Assembly: GCA_020719945.1 (NCBI GenBank)
Contig: DYPL01000026.1
Coordinates: 1 to 32,323, forward strand
Source: Turneriella parva
GTDB lineage: Bacteria > Spirochaetota > Leptospiria > Turneriellales > Turneriellaceae
DNA length: 32,323 bases
Direction: 5' to 3'
Under the pieces are notes generated by a model that was not told where the DNA came from, searched no databases, and worked only from the letters and a program-made list of their open reading frames with translations. Numbering within the stretch: position 1 is the stretch's first letter; every line of letters starts with the position of its first letter. Shown here in pieces: positions 1 to 7,039 of the stretch. A program made the position numbers and the translations under genes.

Positions 1-55
1 GTGCTTGAGTGGCCGAGTTCATCAATCTGGGAGGCTATTATTTCTGTCTCTGCTT
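1..55. repeat. 55-bp terminal direct repeat, left copy (circular overlap)
   Basis: These bases are identical to the last 55 of the window. The PadR-like gene is open across the join, so the repeat is best explained as the end overlap of a circular assembly (55 is a common assembler k-mer size) and not as a biological repeat. Confidence 0.95.
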
Positions 56-287
56 CCAGTTCTTTCGCTTTTTCCCCTCGGTGGACTAGTCCGCCGGGTG
101 CTTCTTTTAGCCAGTTCTCTTTGACCAGGCGATTCAAGGCGGGGTAGAAGGTTCCGCTCGATATGGCGCCAATATATCGGCCATACAGGCGATTATATTC
201 AATCATCCATTGGTAGCGAGTTTGAGGAGTGGGGGTACTGCGGTACACCAAGGAGAGAACGGTAATATCTTTTAGAGATAGCTTCAT
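1..287 (-). CDS. PadR-like winged-helix transcriptional regulator, N-terminal part (gene spans the circular junction)
   Basis: The gene starts at ATG 287 and leaves the window at base 1. Once the 55-bp overlap is merged it continues at 32268 and ends at TAA 32046-32048, giving 169 residues. The N-terminal 70 residues fit the PadR winged helix: LSLKDITVLSLVY at the start, a YGRYIGAIS segment, and the signature SGTFYPALNRLVKENWL. The C-terminal half is helical, as expected for PadR dimerisation. PadR proteins usually repress a neighbouring efflux gene and release DNA on binding a drug-like ligand. Here the divergent neighbour is a TetA-type pump, which fits. The start codon lies only two bases from a near-perfect palindrome and has no Shine-Dalgarno sequence, so the mRNA may be leaderless and autoregulated. 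Confidence 0.75.
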   Translation of the reverse strand, partial: MKLSLKDITVLSLVYRSTPTPQTRYQWMIEYNRLYGRYIGAISSGTFYPALNRLVKENWLKEAPGGLVHRGEKAKELEAETEIIASQIDELGHSS

Positions 288-288
288 A

Positions 289-324
289 AGGGGTTCTAAA
301 TCGAATAATCGATATAGAACCCCT
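289..324. promoter_or_regulatory. 36-bp near-perfect palindrome, likely PadR operator
   Basis: Bases 289-324 form an inverted repeat with outer arms AGGGGTTCTA/TAGAACCCCT and inner arms ATCGA/TCGAT; only two of the 18 position pairs mismatch. It lies between the divergent PadR-like gene (start 287) and the efflux gene (start 367). The position suits one repressor site controlling both genes. Binding is inferred. Confidence 0.75.
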
Positions 325-366
325 GCATAATGGTGGACAGGTTGTCAAGCAAAACCAGACTACGAC

Positions 367-1599
367 ATGAATCATCGTTATTCTCTCGGTTCCGTGTATC
401 TCGTCGTATTTCTCGATATGCTCGGCTTTGGTCTCATTATCCCAATTATGCGGGATTTGAGTGTTGAACTGATTAAAAATAGTCACTGGACTCTGGACCC
501 CGTCTTTTTTTCGGGCCTTTTTATGGGAGCGTATTCTCTGTTTCAGTTTTTGTTTGCGCCTCTGTTAGGTCGCCTTTCCGATGCCCAAGGCAGAAAGCCG
601 GTTCTCCTGCTGTCTGTTGCCGGCAACGTTCTGAGTTATTTCCTTTGGTATATTAGTGGTTCCGCTCTTGTGTTCCTGATTTCTCGCATTGTATCGGGTG
701 CGACGGGAGCTAATATTGCGGTGGCTCAAAGTTATATTGCCGACGTAAGACAGGGAAAAGAACGCGCCAAAGCCATGGGGGCCATGGGAGCTCTTCTGGG
801 GCTTGGATTTGTGCTGGGTCCCTATCTGGGCGGTGTTGCCAGCGAATGGGATGCAGTCCGTCTGCCAATAATTGGGCGTCTTGCAGGCAATAGTTTTTCA
901 GCAGTGGGGTTGATTGCCATGTTTTTGTCATTGCTGAATCTTCTCTGGATTGTGGGTACTGTAAGGGAAACCGTTCCACAGAAGCGAACTCATACATTTA
1001 AGACTTCGGATCTCAGCCTCATTGTCAGAGTTCTTTTTCGCGAAAACATTGGTCGCCTTTTTATCGTGTATTTTTTCTTTCAGGCGGCATTTGTTTTTTT
1101 TGAGTCTACGCTTGCCTGGGATCTCCAGGATCGCTTTGGCCAGAACGCACGCGATACGGGAAACTTTTTTGCCTATCTGGGTGTTCTCATGATTGTCGTG
1201 CAGGGCGGGGTTTACAGACGAATGGTCGATAAAGTCAGTACTCAAAAGATTATCTTCTACGGTGCACTTTTCGCGGCTCTCTCCATGCTGTTTATGGTGT
1301 TGTCACCAACCATTGTCTGGTTCTCTGTTGCCATCGTGTTCTTTGCTCTGGGCATGGGCCTCGGCAATCCCTCGATGAGCTCTCTTGTATCGTTTTATTC
1401 TTCCGAAGATGAACAGGGCATGAACCTTGGAATAATGCAGTCGCTGGGTGCACTCACTCGGTTTGCGGCGCCTCTCGTGGGAACTACTCTTTACATGCTG
1501 CATTCCATGGGAGCTTACTGGATTTCGCTTGTGTTTTTTGCCGTCTCTTTTGGGCTTGCCCGGATGCTGCACAAAGAAGAAGATGTTCGTGGCTCGTAA
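367..1599 (+). CDS. MFS efflux transporter, TetA-like (TCR/Tet family)
   Basis: A 410-residue integral membrane protein with about twelve hydrophobic segments, the usual size for a drug/H+ antiporter of the major facilitator superfamily. It opens with a helix containing DMLGFGLIIP. The loop between helices 2 and 3 has the motif-A sequence GRLSDAQGRKPVLLLS. Residues near 120-165 read SYIADVRQGKERAKAMG and then GLGFVLGPYLGG, typical of TetA-type proteins (motif C region). Such pumps export tetracyclines or other amphipathic compounds from the inner membrane, but the substrate cannot be told from sequence. The ATG at 367 has no clear ribosome binding site. It is divergent from the PadR-like gene with the palindrome between them, so induction by a PadR ligand is likely. 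Confidence 0.85.
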   Translation: MNHRYSLGSVYLVVFLDMLGFGLIIPIMRDLSVELIKNSHWTLDPVFFSGLFMGAYSLFQFLFAPLLGRLSDAQGRKPVLLLSVAGNVLSYFLWYISGSALVFLISRIVSGATGANIAVAQSYIADVRQGKERAKAMGAMGALLGLGFVLGPYLGGVASEWDAVRLPIIGRLAGNSFSAVGLIAMFLSLLNLLWIVGTVRETVPQKRTHTFKTSDLSLIVRVLFRENIGRLFIVYFFFQAAFVFFESTLAWDLQDRFGQNARDTGNFFAYLGVLMIVVQGGVYRRMVDKVSTQKIIFYGALFAALSMLFMVLSPTIVWFSVAIVFFALGMGLGNPSMSSLVSFYSSEDEQGMNLGIMQSLGALTRFAAPLVGTTLYMLHSMGAYWISLVFFAVSFGLARMLHKEEDVRGS

Positions 1600-1623
1600 A
1601 GTACGCGGCGCCAGGGAGCGATA

Positions 1624-2397
1624 ATGATATACATGAAAAAAGCGCTTTTATTGAGTCTTCTGTTAATATCAGGCCTGCGAGCAGAAAGTTCGGCGGTTGT
1701 TAAAGAAGCGGCAGCACTCTATAATCTCGGAACATACGAGGATATCCGCAAGGCCATTCCGATTCTCGAAAGAACAGTGTCTGTAAATCCAAACGATGCT
1801 GAGGCCGCAGCGCTGCTCGCTTTAGCTTACTATCATATTGCGACTCTTGAAAAAAGCGATCTTCTAAAGGACGATGGCGACACCCTTGCAGCGCGCGCGC
1901 TGCTCAAAGGGGATCCCAAAAATATTACCATCCTGAAGGCTTCCGCAGCCGGAAAACTGCTCGACAATAATTTTTCCGAAGCGGCGTTAATCCTCGAAGG
2001 GGCCTCCGTGATTGCGCCGCAGGATGCAGAGGTTTGGTATTATCTGGCTCTGTGCTATGAGGGCAGCCTGAATAATCCGCAAACTCCCGCCGGTATGCGC
2101 GCCCAGAAAAGTCTCTCTTTGAATCCGGGCCTGCTGTGGCTTCTCGAAGATCAGTTTATGGAAGCCCTCTCGAAAAAAGATCTTGAAACCGCACAGGGTA
2201 AAATTCTCGAAATTGAGAAGAGCCATCCTGGATATCGCTTGTTGCCCTACCTGAGTTTATTAACGGCTGCTTACCAGGATCAGGAAATAGCACTCGATGA
2301 AATTGCTGATTTCCCGGAGACAGATCACCCGCTTGCGATTCTTGTCAATGCTATGATACAGAGGGAGCGGAAAAACTCAATAGAAAACACCTATTAA
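1624..2397 (+). CDS. Exported TPR-repeat protein
   Basis: A 257-residue protein beginning with a signal peptide (MKKALLLSLLLISGLRA), so it is probably exported to the periplasm or outer membrane. The body is a chain of tetratricopeptide-like helix pairs: a region with NPNDAEAAALLALAYYHIA near residue 55, another with APQDAEVWYYLALCYEG near 135, and a third less regular one around 200. TPR proteins mediate protein contacts; no enzymatic motif is visible. AGGGAG lies five bases before ATG 1624; a second in-frame ATG at 1633 gives the better signal peptide start. It follows the efflux gene by 24 bases on the same strand and may share its transcript. Its specific role is unknown. Confidence 0.7.
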   Translation: MIYMKKALLLSLLLISGLRAESSAVVKEAAALYNLGTYEDIRKAIPILERTVSVNPNDAEAAALLALAYYHIATLEKSDLLKDDGDTLAARALLKGDPKNITILKASAAGKLLDNNFSEAALILEGASVIAPQDAEVWYYLALCYEGSLNNPQTPAGMRAQKSLSLNPGLLWLLEDQFMEALSKKDLETAQGKILEIEKSHPGYRLLPYLSLLTAAYQDQEIALDEIADFPETDHPLAILVNAMIQRERKNSIENTY

Positions 2398-2459
2398 TTA
2401 AAAAATTTTTAATTAGTTCTCTATGTTTACCGTCGGGCAAGATTGAAAAATTAATTTTT
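2395..2459. terminator. A/T-only inverted repeats between convergent genes
   Basis: Two A/T-only dyads lie between the convergent TPR gene and HEXXH gene. One pairs 2395-2404 with 2406-2415 (TAATTAAAAA/TTTTTAATTA). The other, at 2446-2459, is the perfect palindrome AAAAATTAATTTTT. Each overlaps a stop codon. They lack a G+C stem, so termination is possible but weakly supported. Confidence 0.3.
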
Positions 2460-2951
2460 AGAAGTTTCCAGAAGAAGCTGGCGGACAGTGACGAAGTGAC
2501 CGCAGGTTACCTCGCTATAAGGCATTCTGTAGGGGGGGATTTCTGCCGGGGCTGCCTTGCCGCACGAGACAACCGGGGCAGACAATATAATCGTCACGTT
2601 TTCTTCCTGTACTTCGCTTAAGTGAATGTTTCGCCAAGAAAGATAGGCATGCACCAGCTCGTGCCGCGCGGCTATGGGCTCTTTTTTGCGCAGCAAAACG
2701 GTGTTGCGGTGTGGCAGATAGACGGCCTGCATGGTATTCCCGCGCGGCACTTCAAAAAAGGCCTCCCGGGAAACTATAATTTTCGGCATTGTTGAGCCGG
2801 GCACCTCTCCGAATTCTTTCCCTAGCTGCTTCCAGAAATGTTCTGCCTGTTCGTAAAAATCATCCGGATACAGAGGAGTTCCCCATAAAATGGCAGACAG
2901 CATCGCCAGAGATATTCCGGATTTTGCCCATTTGCCGGCGTTAAATTTCAT
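2451..2951 (-). CDS. Exported HEXXH putative zinc metallopeptidase-like protein
   Basis: A 166-residue protein with an N-terminal signal segment (hydrophobic run around residues 11-27, then PLYPDD). Residues 97-101 read HELVH, the HEXXH zinc-binding and catalytic motif of gluzincin/minigluzincin-type peptidases, within ARHELVHAYLSW. No obvious third zinc ligand can be assigned; two later cysteines sit in SCGKA and VTCGHF. It is short for a full peptidase, so it may be a minimal peptidase or an inactive relative. Its ATG at 2951 lies inside the end of the zinc-ribbon gene (11-base overlap), so translation is probably coupled. With the zinc ribbon and the MCE protein it forms a minus-strand operon of envelope proteins. 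Function is inferred from the motif only. Confidence 0.6.
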   Translation of the reverse strand: MKFNAGKWAKSGISLAMLSAILWGTPLYPDDFYEQAEHFWKQLGKEFGEVPGSTMPKIIVSREAFFEVPRGNTMQAVYLPHRNTVLLRKKEPIAARHELVHAYLSWRNIHLSEVQEENVTIILSAPVVSCGKAAPAEIPPYRMPYSEVTCGHFVTVRQLLLETSKN

Positions 2952-3159
2952 ACTTGTTGCGCGTATCGCAGTGGGGGCAGCGAATCAGGACATCTCCACG
3001 GATGCGCGCTTTTCCAGTAGAGTCAATGATTCTTCCCGTGGCCGTAAACTCAAAGTCCAGGCCCTCTGGAACATAGTGCCCCTTGCCATATTTGGCCGTC
3101 CCATCCATCTGGTTGCCGCAGGCGTGGCATTTTACCTTGAGTCGTATTTTTTCTGCCAT
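2941..3159 (-). CDS. Small zinc-ribbon protein
   Basis: A 72-residue protein starting MAEKIRLKVKCHACG. Cysteine pairs C11/C14 (CHAC) and C61/C64 (CPHC) form a probable zinc ribbon. The region between is beta-rich and includes GRIIDSTGKARIRGD. I chose ATG 3159 because GGAG lies six bases upstream and the MCE gene stops only one base before (TGA 3163-3161). Longer readings with non-ATG starts run back into the MCE gene and are not needed. The stop overlaps the start of the HEXXH gene. No family name is recognised; a nucleic-acid or protein-binding accessory role is possible but unproven. Confidence 0.65.
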   Translation of the reverse strand: MAEKIRLKVKCHACGNQMDGTAKYGKGHYVPEGLDFEFTATGRIIDSTGKARIRGDVLIRCPHCDTRNKYEI

Positions 3160-3160
3160 T

Positions 3161-4084
3161 TCAATCTCCGTATACGATAGAGCTTGGTTTTGCCTTGTAC
3201 TTTTTGGAAAGATCCCTTGCCATAATGGAATAATATAACAGTTTATAGTACTGGTTTTCTTCGTGAAGCCATTCACCCGCCGGGCTGAGCTCATCGGGTG
3301 AAACCTGTTTTTGCCAGAATTCGCTTTGTCGGCGCATCTGGTAAATATTCTTTTTGAGCCTTTCTACGGTTTCGTCGGAATAATTCTGAAACGTGTAAAA
3401 AGCGTCATAGGTGCTTTGCATGGTCGTGCGCATTCCTTTGATTACCCGCTGCGTTTCTCCGGTGAAATGGCTGAGCGTTTTGCGGATTTCTCCGCGCCGA
3501 AAAAGGGGAGATCGGGAAACCGTAGAAGTGAGGAGTTTGGCCCGCAATAGTTCTCTCTCGAGCTGTGAAATGCTCTCTTCTTCGCTGCGAAAGAAATAAT
3601 AGAGCTCCCAGAGGGCTGCCGTCGTGTTAATGGTGTCTTCTATGCGGATTTTATCGCCAGGGCCATAGGACGTTGTGCCCCGAAAAGACTCCAGAATCTC
3701 TACATTGATAAAACTGGCACCAAAATATCCCCAGGATTCAATGGTAATGATAGATCCATTGATGGGCAATTGAAAATTTTTGCGGATTTTGGCATGTACA
3801 TAGTGTCTTTCCGGGCCTCTCTCTATGTATAAAACCTCACCAATGGGAACAGAGCCTTGGTAGCGCACGCGAGTGCCCGGTAGAATATCTTCCACAAAGT
3901 TGAGTTCAAAAACTACTCTGTAATACTGGCCACTTTTCCAGAGTTCCCGTGAACCAACCATCCCCAGAAAAAGCGCAAAAACAATGAGCAGCAGCCCGCC
4001 AATAAGAACGGCTCCCGGCCCTGTGTCTCTGATTTCTTCTAAAAACGCAAAATAATCGCGGGAATGTGGATTTTTTTTCTTCAT
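3161..4084 (-). CDS. MCE/MlaD-type membrane-anchored lipid-transport protein
   Basis: A 307-residue protein. After a cytoplasmic start (MKKKNPHSRDYF) comes one membrane helix at residues 24-43. Next is a domain of about 80 residues that fits the MlaD/MCE fold: YYRVVFELNFVEDILPGTRVRYQG followed by IGEVLYIERG and YFGASFINVEI. The C-terminal half is helical and charged, probably coiled coil. MCE proteins are periplasmic substrate-binding parts of ABC systems that move phospholipids between membranes. No permease (MlaE) or ATPase (MlaF) gene is in the window, so it would need partners encoded elsewhere. ATG 4084 was chosen because GAGG precedes it by six bases and the helix follows; upstream in-frame sequence looks non-coding. 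It is first in a tight operon with the zinc ribbon and HEXXH genes. Confidence 0.75.
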   Translation of the reverse strand: MKKKNPHSRDYFAFLEEIRDTGPGAVLIGGLLLIVFALFLGMVGSRELWKSGQYYRVVFELNFVEDILPGTRVRYQGSVPIGEVLYIERGPERHYVHAKIRKNFQLPINGSIITIESWGYFGASFINVEILESFRGTTSYGPGDKIRIEDTINTTAALWELYYFFRSEEESISQLERELLRAKLLTSTVSRSPLFRRGEIRKTLSHFTGETQRVIKGMRTTMQSTYDAFYTFQNYSDETVERLKKNIYQMRRQSEFWQKQVSPDELSPAGEWLHEENQYYKLLYYSIMARDLSKKYKAKPSSIVYGD

Positions 4085-4097
4085 GAAATCCTCTAAA

Positions 4098-4123
4098 GTT
4101 AAAATTTTTTCAAAATTTTTAAC
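4098..4123. repeat. A/T-rich inverted repeat upstream of the MCE gene
   Basis: The segment reads GTTAAAATTTT ... AAAATTTTTAAC, near-complementary arms. It lies in the 131 bases between the end of the penicillin-binding-type gene (4216) and the start of the MCE gene (4084). It could end the upstream transcript or be a regulatory site; its lack of G+C makes either call uncertain. Confidence 0.3.
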
Positions 4124-4215
4124 TGTTTTCTTAATACAACCTCTGAAACTCCGTGGACTCTTTGCCTGCGGTTTGCTTCGCATTTACCCTGTGGGCACAA
4201 AACACGGTAGCTGCC

Positions 4216-4995
4216 TCATGGTATTTTTTGAATGGCGATTTGGGCGGCCCGTGTAGCGGCTTTGGCCCCCATGGTTCCATCCAGTTGAAAGATGACGATG
4301 AACCTGTCAGCCATATTTTTGCGCGAGACGAGCAGAACAGCCATACCCGATGCTTTTGTTCCTTTTCCGGCTGTCCCCGTTTTTCCATATACCAGAGAGA
4401 GAGCCGGACTTTTACGAAGGAGTTCAGCCGCATCGCGGATGGTTCCTTCAGGAGATACGGACAGCCCTTCGCGTATGGGTTTATACAACGGCATAGATTC
4501 TATTTCAGAAAAAAGTCGTACATAGGCAAAGAACATGCTTTGCAGGGGTACTTTTTTCAGCAAATTATCTCCGAGAAGGGCGTCTGGCGTCTCGCTGTCT
4601 AAACCGGGCGGAAGAGACCACCTGACGGTGAGTTCATTAAAGAAGTCTTCGCGTCTATCGATAAGCCGGCCAGCCCGATAAAAATATGCATTGCACGAGA
4701 CCGAAAGCGCTCTTGCAAGATCCGTATAGCGATGTCCTTGTTGCAGCCAGCACGCTTCCCCGGGCGGTTGTTTCTCGCCCGCGCAATAAAATCGCTGTTC
4801 CGGTGGAAGAATATGGTGATCGAGAAGATAGGCGGCCAGAAATGGTTTAAACAGGGAACCCGGCATAACCTCTGTTTTGGCCCCGTTTTGAGAGACAATG
4901 CTCACGCCGCCCGCCGGAGAAATCCGGGCGAGAATCCAGGTATCTGCCCAGATAAGTGAGGGCAAAAAGAAAATCAGATTTACAAGCTGTCTCAT
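4216..4995 (-). CDS. Penicillin-binding-type transpeptidase / serine beta-lactamase-fold protein
   Basis: A 259-residue exported protein with signal peptide MRQLVNLIFFLPSLIWA. It has all three active-site motifs of the penicilloyl-serine transferase fold in the right order and spacing: S47-L-F-K50 (SxxK), S100-C-N102 (SxN) and K205-T-G207 (KTG, in YGKTGTAGKG). Members either cross-link peptidoglycan or hydrolyse beta-lactams. It is far shorter than a high-molecular-weight PBP, which would carry extra domains, so it is a lone catalytic domain; which activity it has cannot be told. I prefer ATG 4995 because the signal peptide starts there; an in-frame start at 5034 would overlap queE. Its start codon is only 19 bases from the divergent queE start. 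Confidence 0.7.
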   Translation of the reverse strand: MRQLVNLIFFLPSLIWADTWILARISPAGGVSIVSQNGAKTEVMPGSLFKPFLAAYLLDHHILPPEQRFYCAGEKQPPGEACWLQQGHRYTDLARALSVSCNAYFYRAGRLIDRREDFFNELTVRWSLPPGLDSETPDALLGDNLLKKVPLQSMFFAYVRLFSEIESMPLYKPIREGLSVSPEGTIRDAAELLRKSPALSLVYGKTGTAGKGTKASGMAVLLVSRKNMADRFIVIFQLDGTMGAKAATRAAQIAIQKIP

Positions 4996-5014
4996 TTCGC
5001 CATCTGAAAACAGA

Positions 5015-5659
5015 ATGGCAGCGCTTTCGGTCAATGAAATTTTTTACAGCATCCAAGGAGAGGGAAGTTACTCGGGCTGGCCATGCGCCTTTATCCGCCT
5101 GAAAGGCTGCCATCTCCGTTGTCATTGGTGCGATACCAAGTATGCTTTTCACGAGGGTAAGAATATGTCCGTCTCCGAAATTCTTACATCTGTGCGCGCG
5201 CTGTCCCCCTCTGGTTTTGTTGAAATTACGGGCGGCGAGCCCCTTTTGCAGAGCAACGTGTATTTACTCATGGACGAACTCGGCAGGGAAGGTTATTTCG
5301 TGATGATTGAAACTTCGGGCAGTATTTCCATTGCAAAGGTTCCGCCGCATGTCCACATTGTCATGGATCTGAAGGCACCGGCTTCGGGTGAGCACGAAAA
5401 AAATGACTGGAACAACATGGCTGTCTTGAAACGTACAGATGATATAAAAATAGTGATTGCCGACGATGCCGATTTTGAATGGGCTTTATCTATCTTGGAA
5501 CAGCATCCGGAGCATGCCGATCGATTTATTCTTCAGGCTGCTTTTGGATTGTACTCGCCCGGTACGCTTGCTCGTCGCATTCTTGATTCCGGCCAGAAAA
5601 TTCGGCTCGGCATTCAACTGCACAAGGTTGCTTTTGATCCATCAGAGAGAGGAGTCTGA
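5015..5659 (+). CDS. queE: 7-carboxy-7-deazaguanine synthase QueE (radical SAM)
   Basis: A 214-residue radical SAM enzyme that converts 6-carboxytetrahydropterin to 7-carboxy-7-deazaguanine in the queuosine/preQ0 pathway. The start MAALSVNEIFYSIQGEG matches the conserved QueE N-terminus. The Fe-S cluster motif C32-x3-C36-x2-C39 (CHLRCHWC) has the QueE spacing. EITGGEPLLQ supplies the SAM-binding glycine motif. Length is typical. ATG 5015 is in frame with the conserved start; longer readings would add unrelated sequence. Its stop is one base before the queD ATG. The 19-base gap to the divergent gene leaves no room for a separate promoter, so the promoter must overlap the neighbour's coding region. 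Confidence 0.93.
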   Translation: MAALSVNEIFYSIQGEGSYSGWPCAFIRLKGCHLRCHWCDTKYAFHEGKNMSVSEILTSVRALSPSGFVEITGGEPLLQSNVYLLMDELGREGYFVMIETSGSISIAKVPPHVHIVMDLKAPASGEHEKNDWNNMAVLKRTDDIKIVIADDADFEWALSILEQHPEHADRFILQAAFGLYSPGTLARRILDSGQKIRLGIQLHKVAFDPSERGV

Positions 5660-5660
5660 C

Positions 5661-6020
5661 ATGATAATTGAAAAAGAGTTTACTTTTGATTCTGCGCATT
5701 TTCTGCCAAATCTTACACCCGGCCATAAGTGTATTCGCCTGCACGGCCACACATACCGCGTCTTTATTTCTGTAGAAGGGCCTTTGACCGAGCTGGAGCA
5801 ATGGGTCATGGATTTTGGTGATCTAAAACGCGCCGCTAAACCTCTCATTGATTCTCTCGATCACCAATTGTTAAACGCCATTCCAGGACTCGAAAACCCT
5901 ACGGCAGAGGTCATTGCCAAATACATTTACGATAAATTACTACATAAAATTCCCCTGTTGCATTCAGTGCGCGTCGATGAAACGCCCACATCGAGGGCCA
6001 TTTACAGCGGGGATTCATGA
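5661..6020 (+). CDS. queD: 6-carboxytetrahydropterin synthase QueD
   Basis: A 119-residue tunnelling-fold enzyme making 6-carboxytetrahydropterin from dihydroneopterin triphosphate. Zinc ligands are visible as H13 (FDSAHFLP) and H28/H30 (LHGH). The catalytic cysteine is C24 in GHKCIRLHGH. The C-terminal half contains DHQLLNAIPGLENPTAEVIA and VDETPTSRAIY, typical of QueD. GAGAGGAG precedes the ATG. The stop overlaps the queC start as ATGA, so the three genes are translationally coupled. Confidence 0.95.
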   Translation: MIIEKEFTFDSAHFLPNLTPGHKCIRLHGHTYRVFISVEGPLTELEQWVMDFGDLKRAAKPLIDSLDHQLLNAIPGLENPTAEVIAKYIYDKLLHKIPLLHSVRVDETPTSRAIYSGDS

Positions 6021-6700
6021 AAGCTGTCGTTCTGCTTTCTGGCGGGTTAGATTCTTCGACCACGCTGTACCAAGCAAAGGCGACAGGGCGGGAGGTTATT
6101 GCTCTCAGTTTTCCTTATAACCAGAGGCATTACATTGAAATCGAGGCTGCAAAAAAAATTGCAGAGCGGGCCGGTATCTCGGAACATATTTTATTCCCCA
6201 TGGATTTTTCTGTGATTGGCGGTTCTGCCCTTACTGGTTCGTACGAGGTTCCTAAAGGTGGAGCAGATCTCTCCTGCGAAGACGTGATTCCCGTGACATA
6301 TGTACCCGCCCGCAATCTCATTTTTTTGTCGATAGCCGCTGCCGTTGCTGAATCTCGCGGGGCGCAGGAAATTTATATAGGCGTAAATTCTATGGATTAT
6401 TCCGGGTATCCGGATTGTCGTCCCGACTTTATTTCTTCTTTTGAGGAGACAGTGAATCTTGCTACACGGGACGGGCGAAGCGGCAAAAAATTTACTCTCG
6501 TCACGCCATTGATTTCCTTCTCCAAAAAAGAAATCATCTTGAAGGCAAATTCGCTGGGCGTTCCTCTTGAATTAACGTGGTCTTGCTATGATCCCGTTCA
6601 CTCTGGCGACAAATACATTCCGTGCGGGGAGTGCGATTCCTGCCTTTTGCGTTCGCGCGGCTTTGCGGAGGCCGGTCTGGAGGATCCGGCAATGGTATAG
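6017..6700 (+). CDS. queC: 7-cyano-7-deazaguanine (preQ0) synthase QueC
   Basis: A 227-residue ATP-dependent enzyme that converts 7-carboxy-7-deazaguanine to preQ0. The PP-loop S8-G-G-L-D-S13 near the start binds ATP. FPYNQRHYIEIEAA and VTYVPARNLIFLSIA are characteristic of QueC. The C-terminal zinc site is C190, C203, C206 and C209 (CGECDSC). With queE and queD it gives the complete route from dihydroneopterin triphosphate to preQ0. folE, queF, tgt and DNA-modifying dpd genes are not in the window, so the product is either finished into queuosine by chromosomal enzymes or used elsewhere. Confidence 0.95.
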   Translation: MKAVVLLSGGLDSSTTLYQAKATGREVIALSFPYNQRHYIEIEAAKKIAERAGISEHILFPMDFSVIGGSALTGSYEVPKGGADLSCEDVIPVTYVPARNLIFLSIAAAVAESRGAQEIYIGVNSMDYSGYPDCRPDFISSFEETVNLATRDGRSGKKFTLVTPLISFSKKEIILKANSLGVPLELTWSCYDPVHSGDKYIPCGECDSCLLRSRGFAEAGLEDPAMV

Positions 6701-7039
6701 AAACCTACCCCGTCGATTTAGATTATCCCGAACTTAGCCTGGGCCTGAGCATAGCCGAAGGGCCGAAGGACTCAGGGCAGGCTGGGCAACTTCGTCCACT
6801 GCCCCTCGGCTTCGCTACTGCGTCCATTTCATGTCGGGGTAAACTTTGACGATGTAAACTAGGCAGGGCATTACAGCGGAAAAAAGGTTCGTTAAAAGGG
6901 CTACCGATCTATTGTTCGTAGGTCATTCGTCAGCTTAATTGCCCAAATGAAAATTGTAAAAAGGCAGCGAAACGGTTATAAATAGATTCTCCTGCCGCTC
7001 GCGCGGTTTCATGGATCCGGCTCGTTTTGCAAGGCGATG
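6701..7039. other. Intergenic region with nested hairpin element (6707-6846)
   Basis: This 339-base stretch has no convincing gene. Its left half is highly structured. The outer arms are TACCCCG near 6707 and CGGGGTA near 6840. Inside, AGCCTG (6736-6741) and CCTGAG (6744-6749) pair with CTCAGG (6771-6776) and CAGGCT (6778-6783). The loop holds the tandem 8-mer GCCGAAGG twice (6754-6769). A second small stem pairs GGGCA (6784-6788) with TGCCC (6800-6804). The look is that of a REP-type palindromic element or a folded recombination site. The right half shows nothing I can assign. Confidence 0.55.

Noticed and set aside
1-40. GAGTGGCCGAG near the start resembles the 5' part of a tRNA-Leu or tRNA-Ser.
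   Set aside because: It lies inside the PadR-like coding sequence and has no matching acceptor stem or T-arm.
4995-5014. A preQ1 riboswitch upstream of queE.
   Set aside because: Only 19 bases separate queE from the divergent start codon, and no pseudoknot-like preQ1 aptamer is visible.
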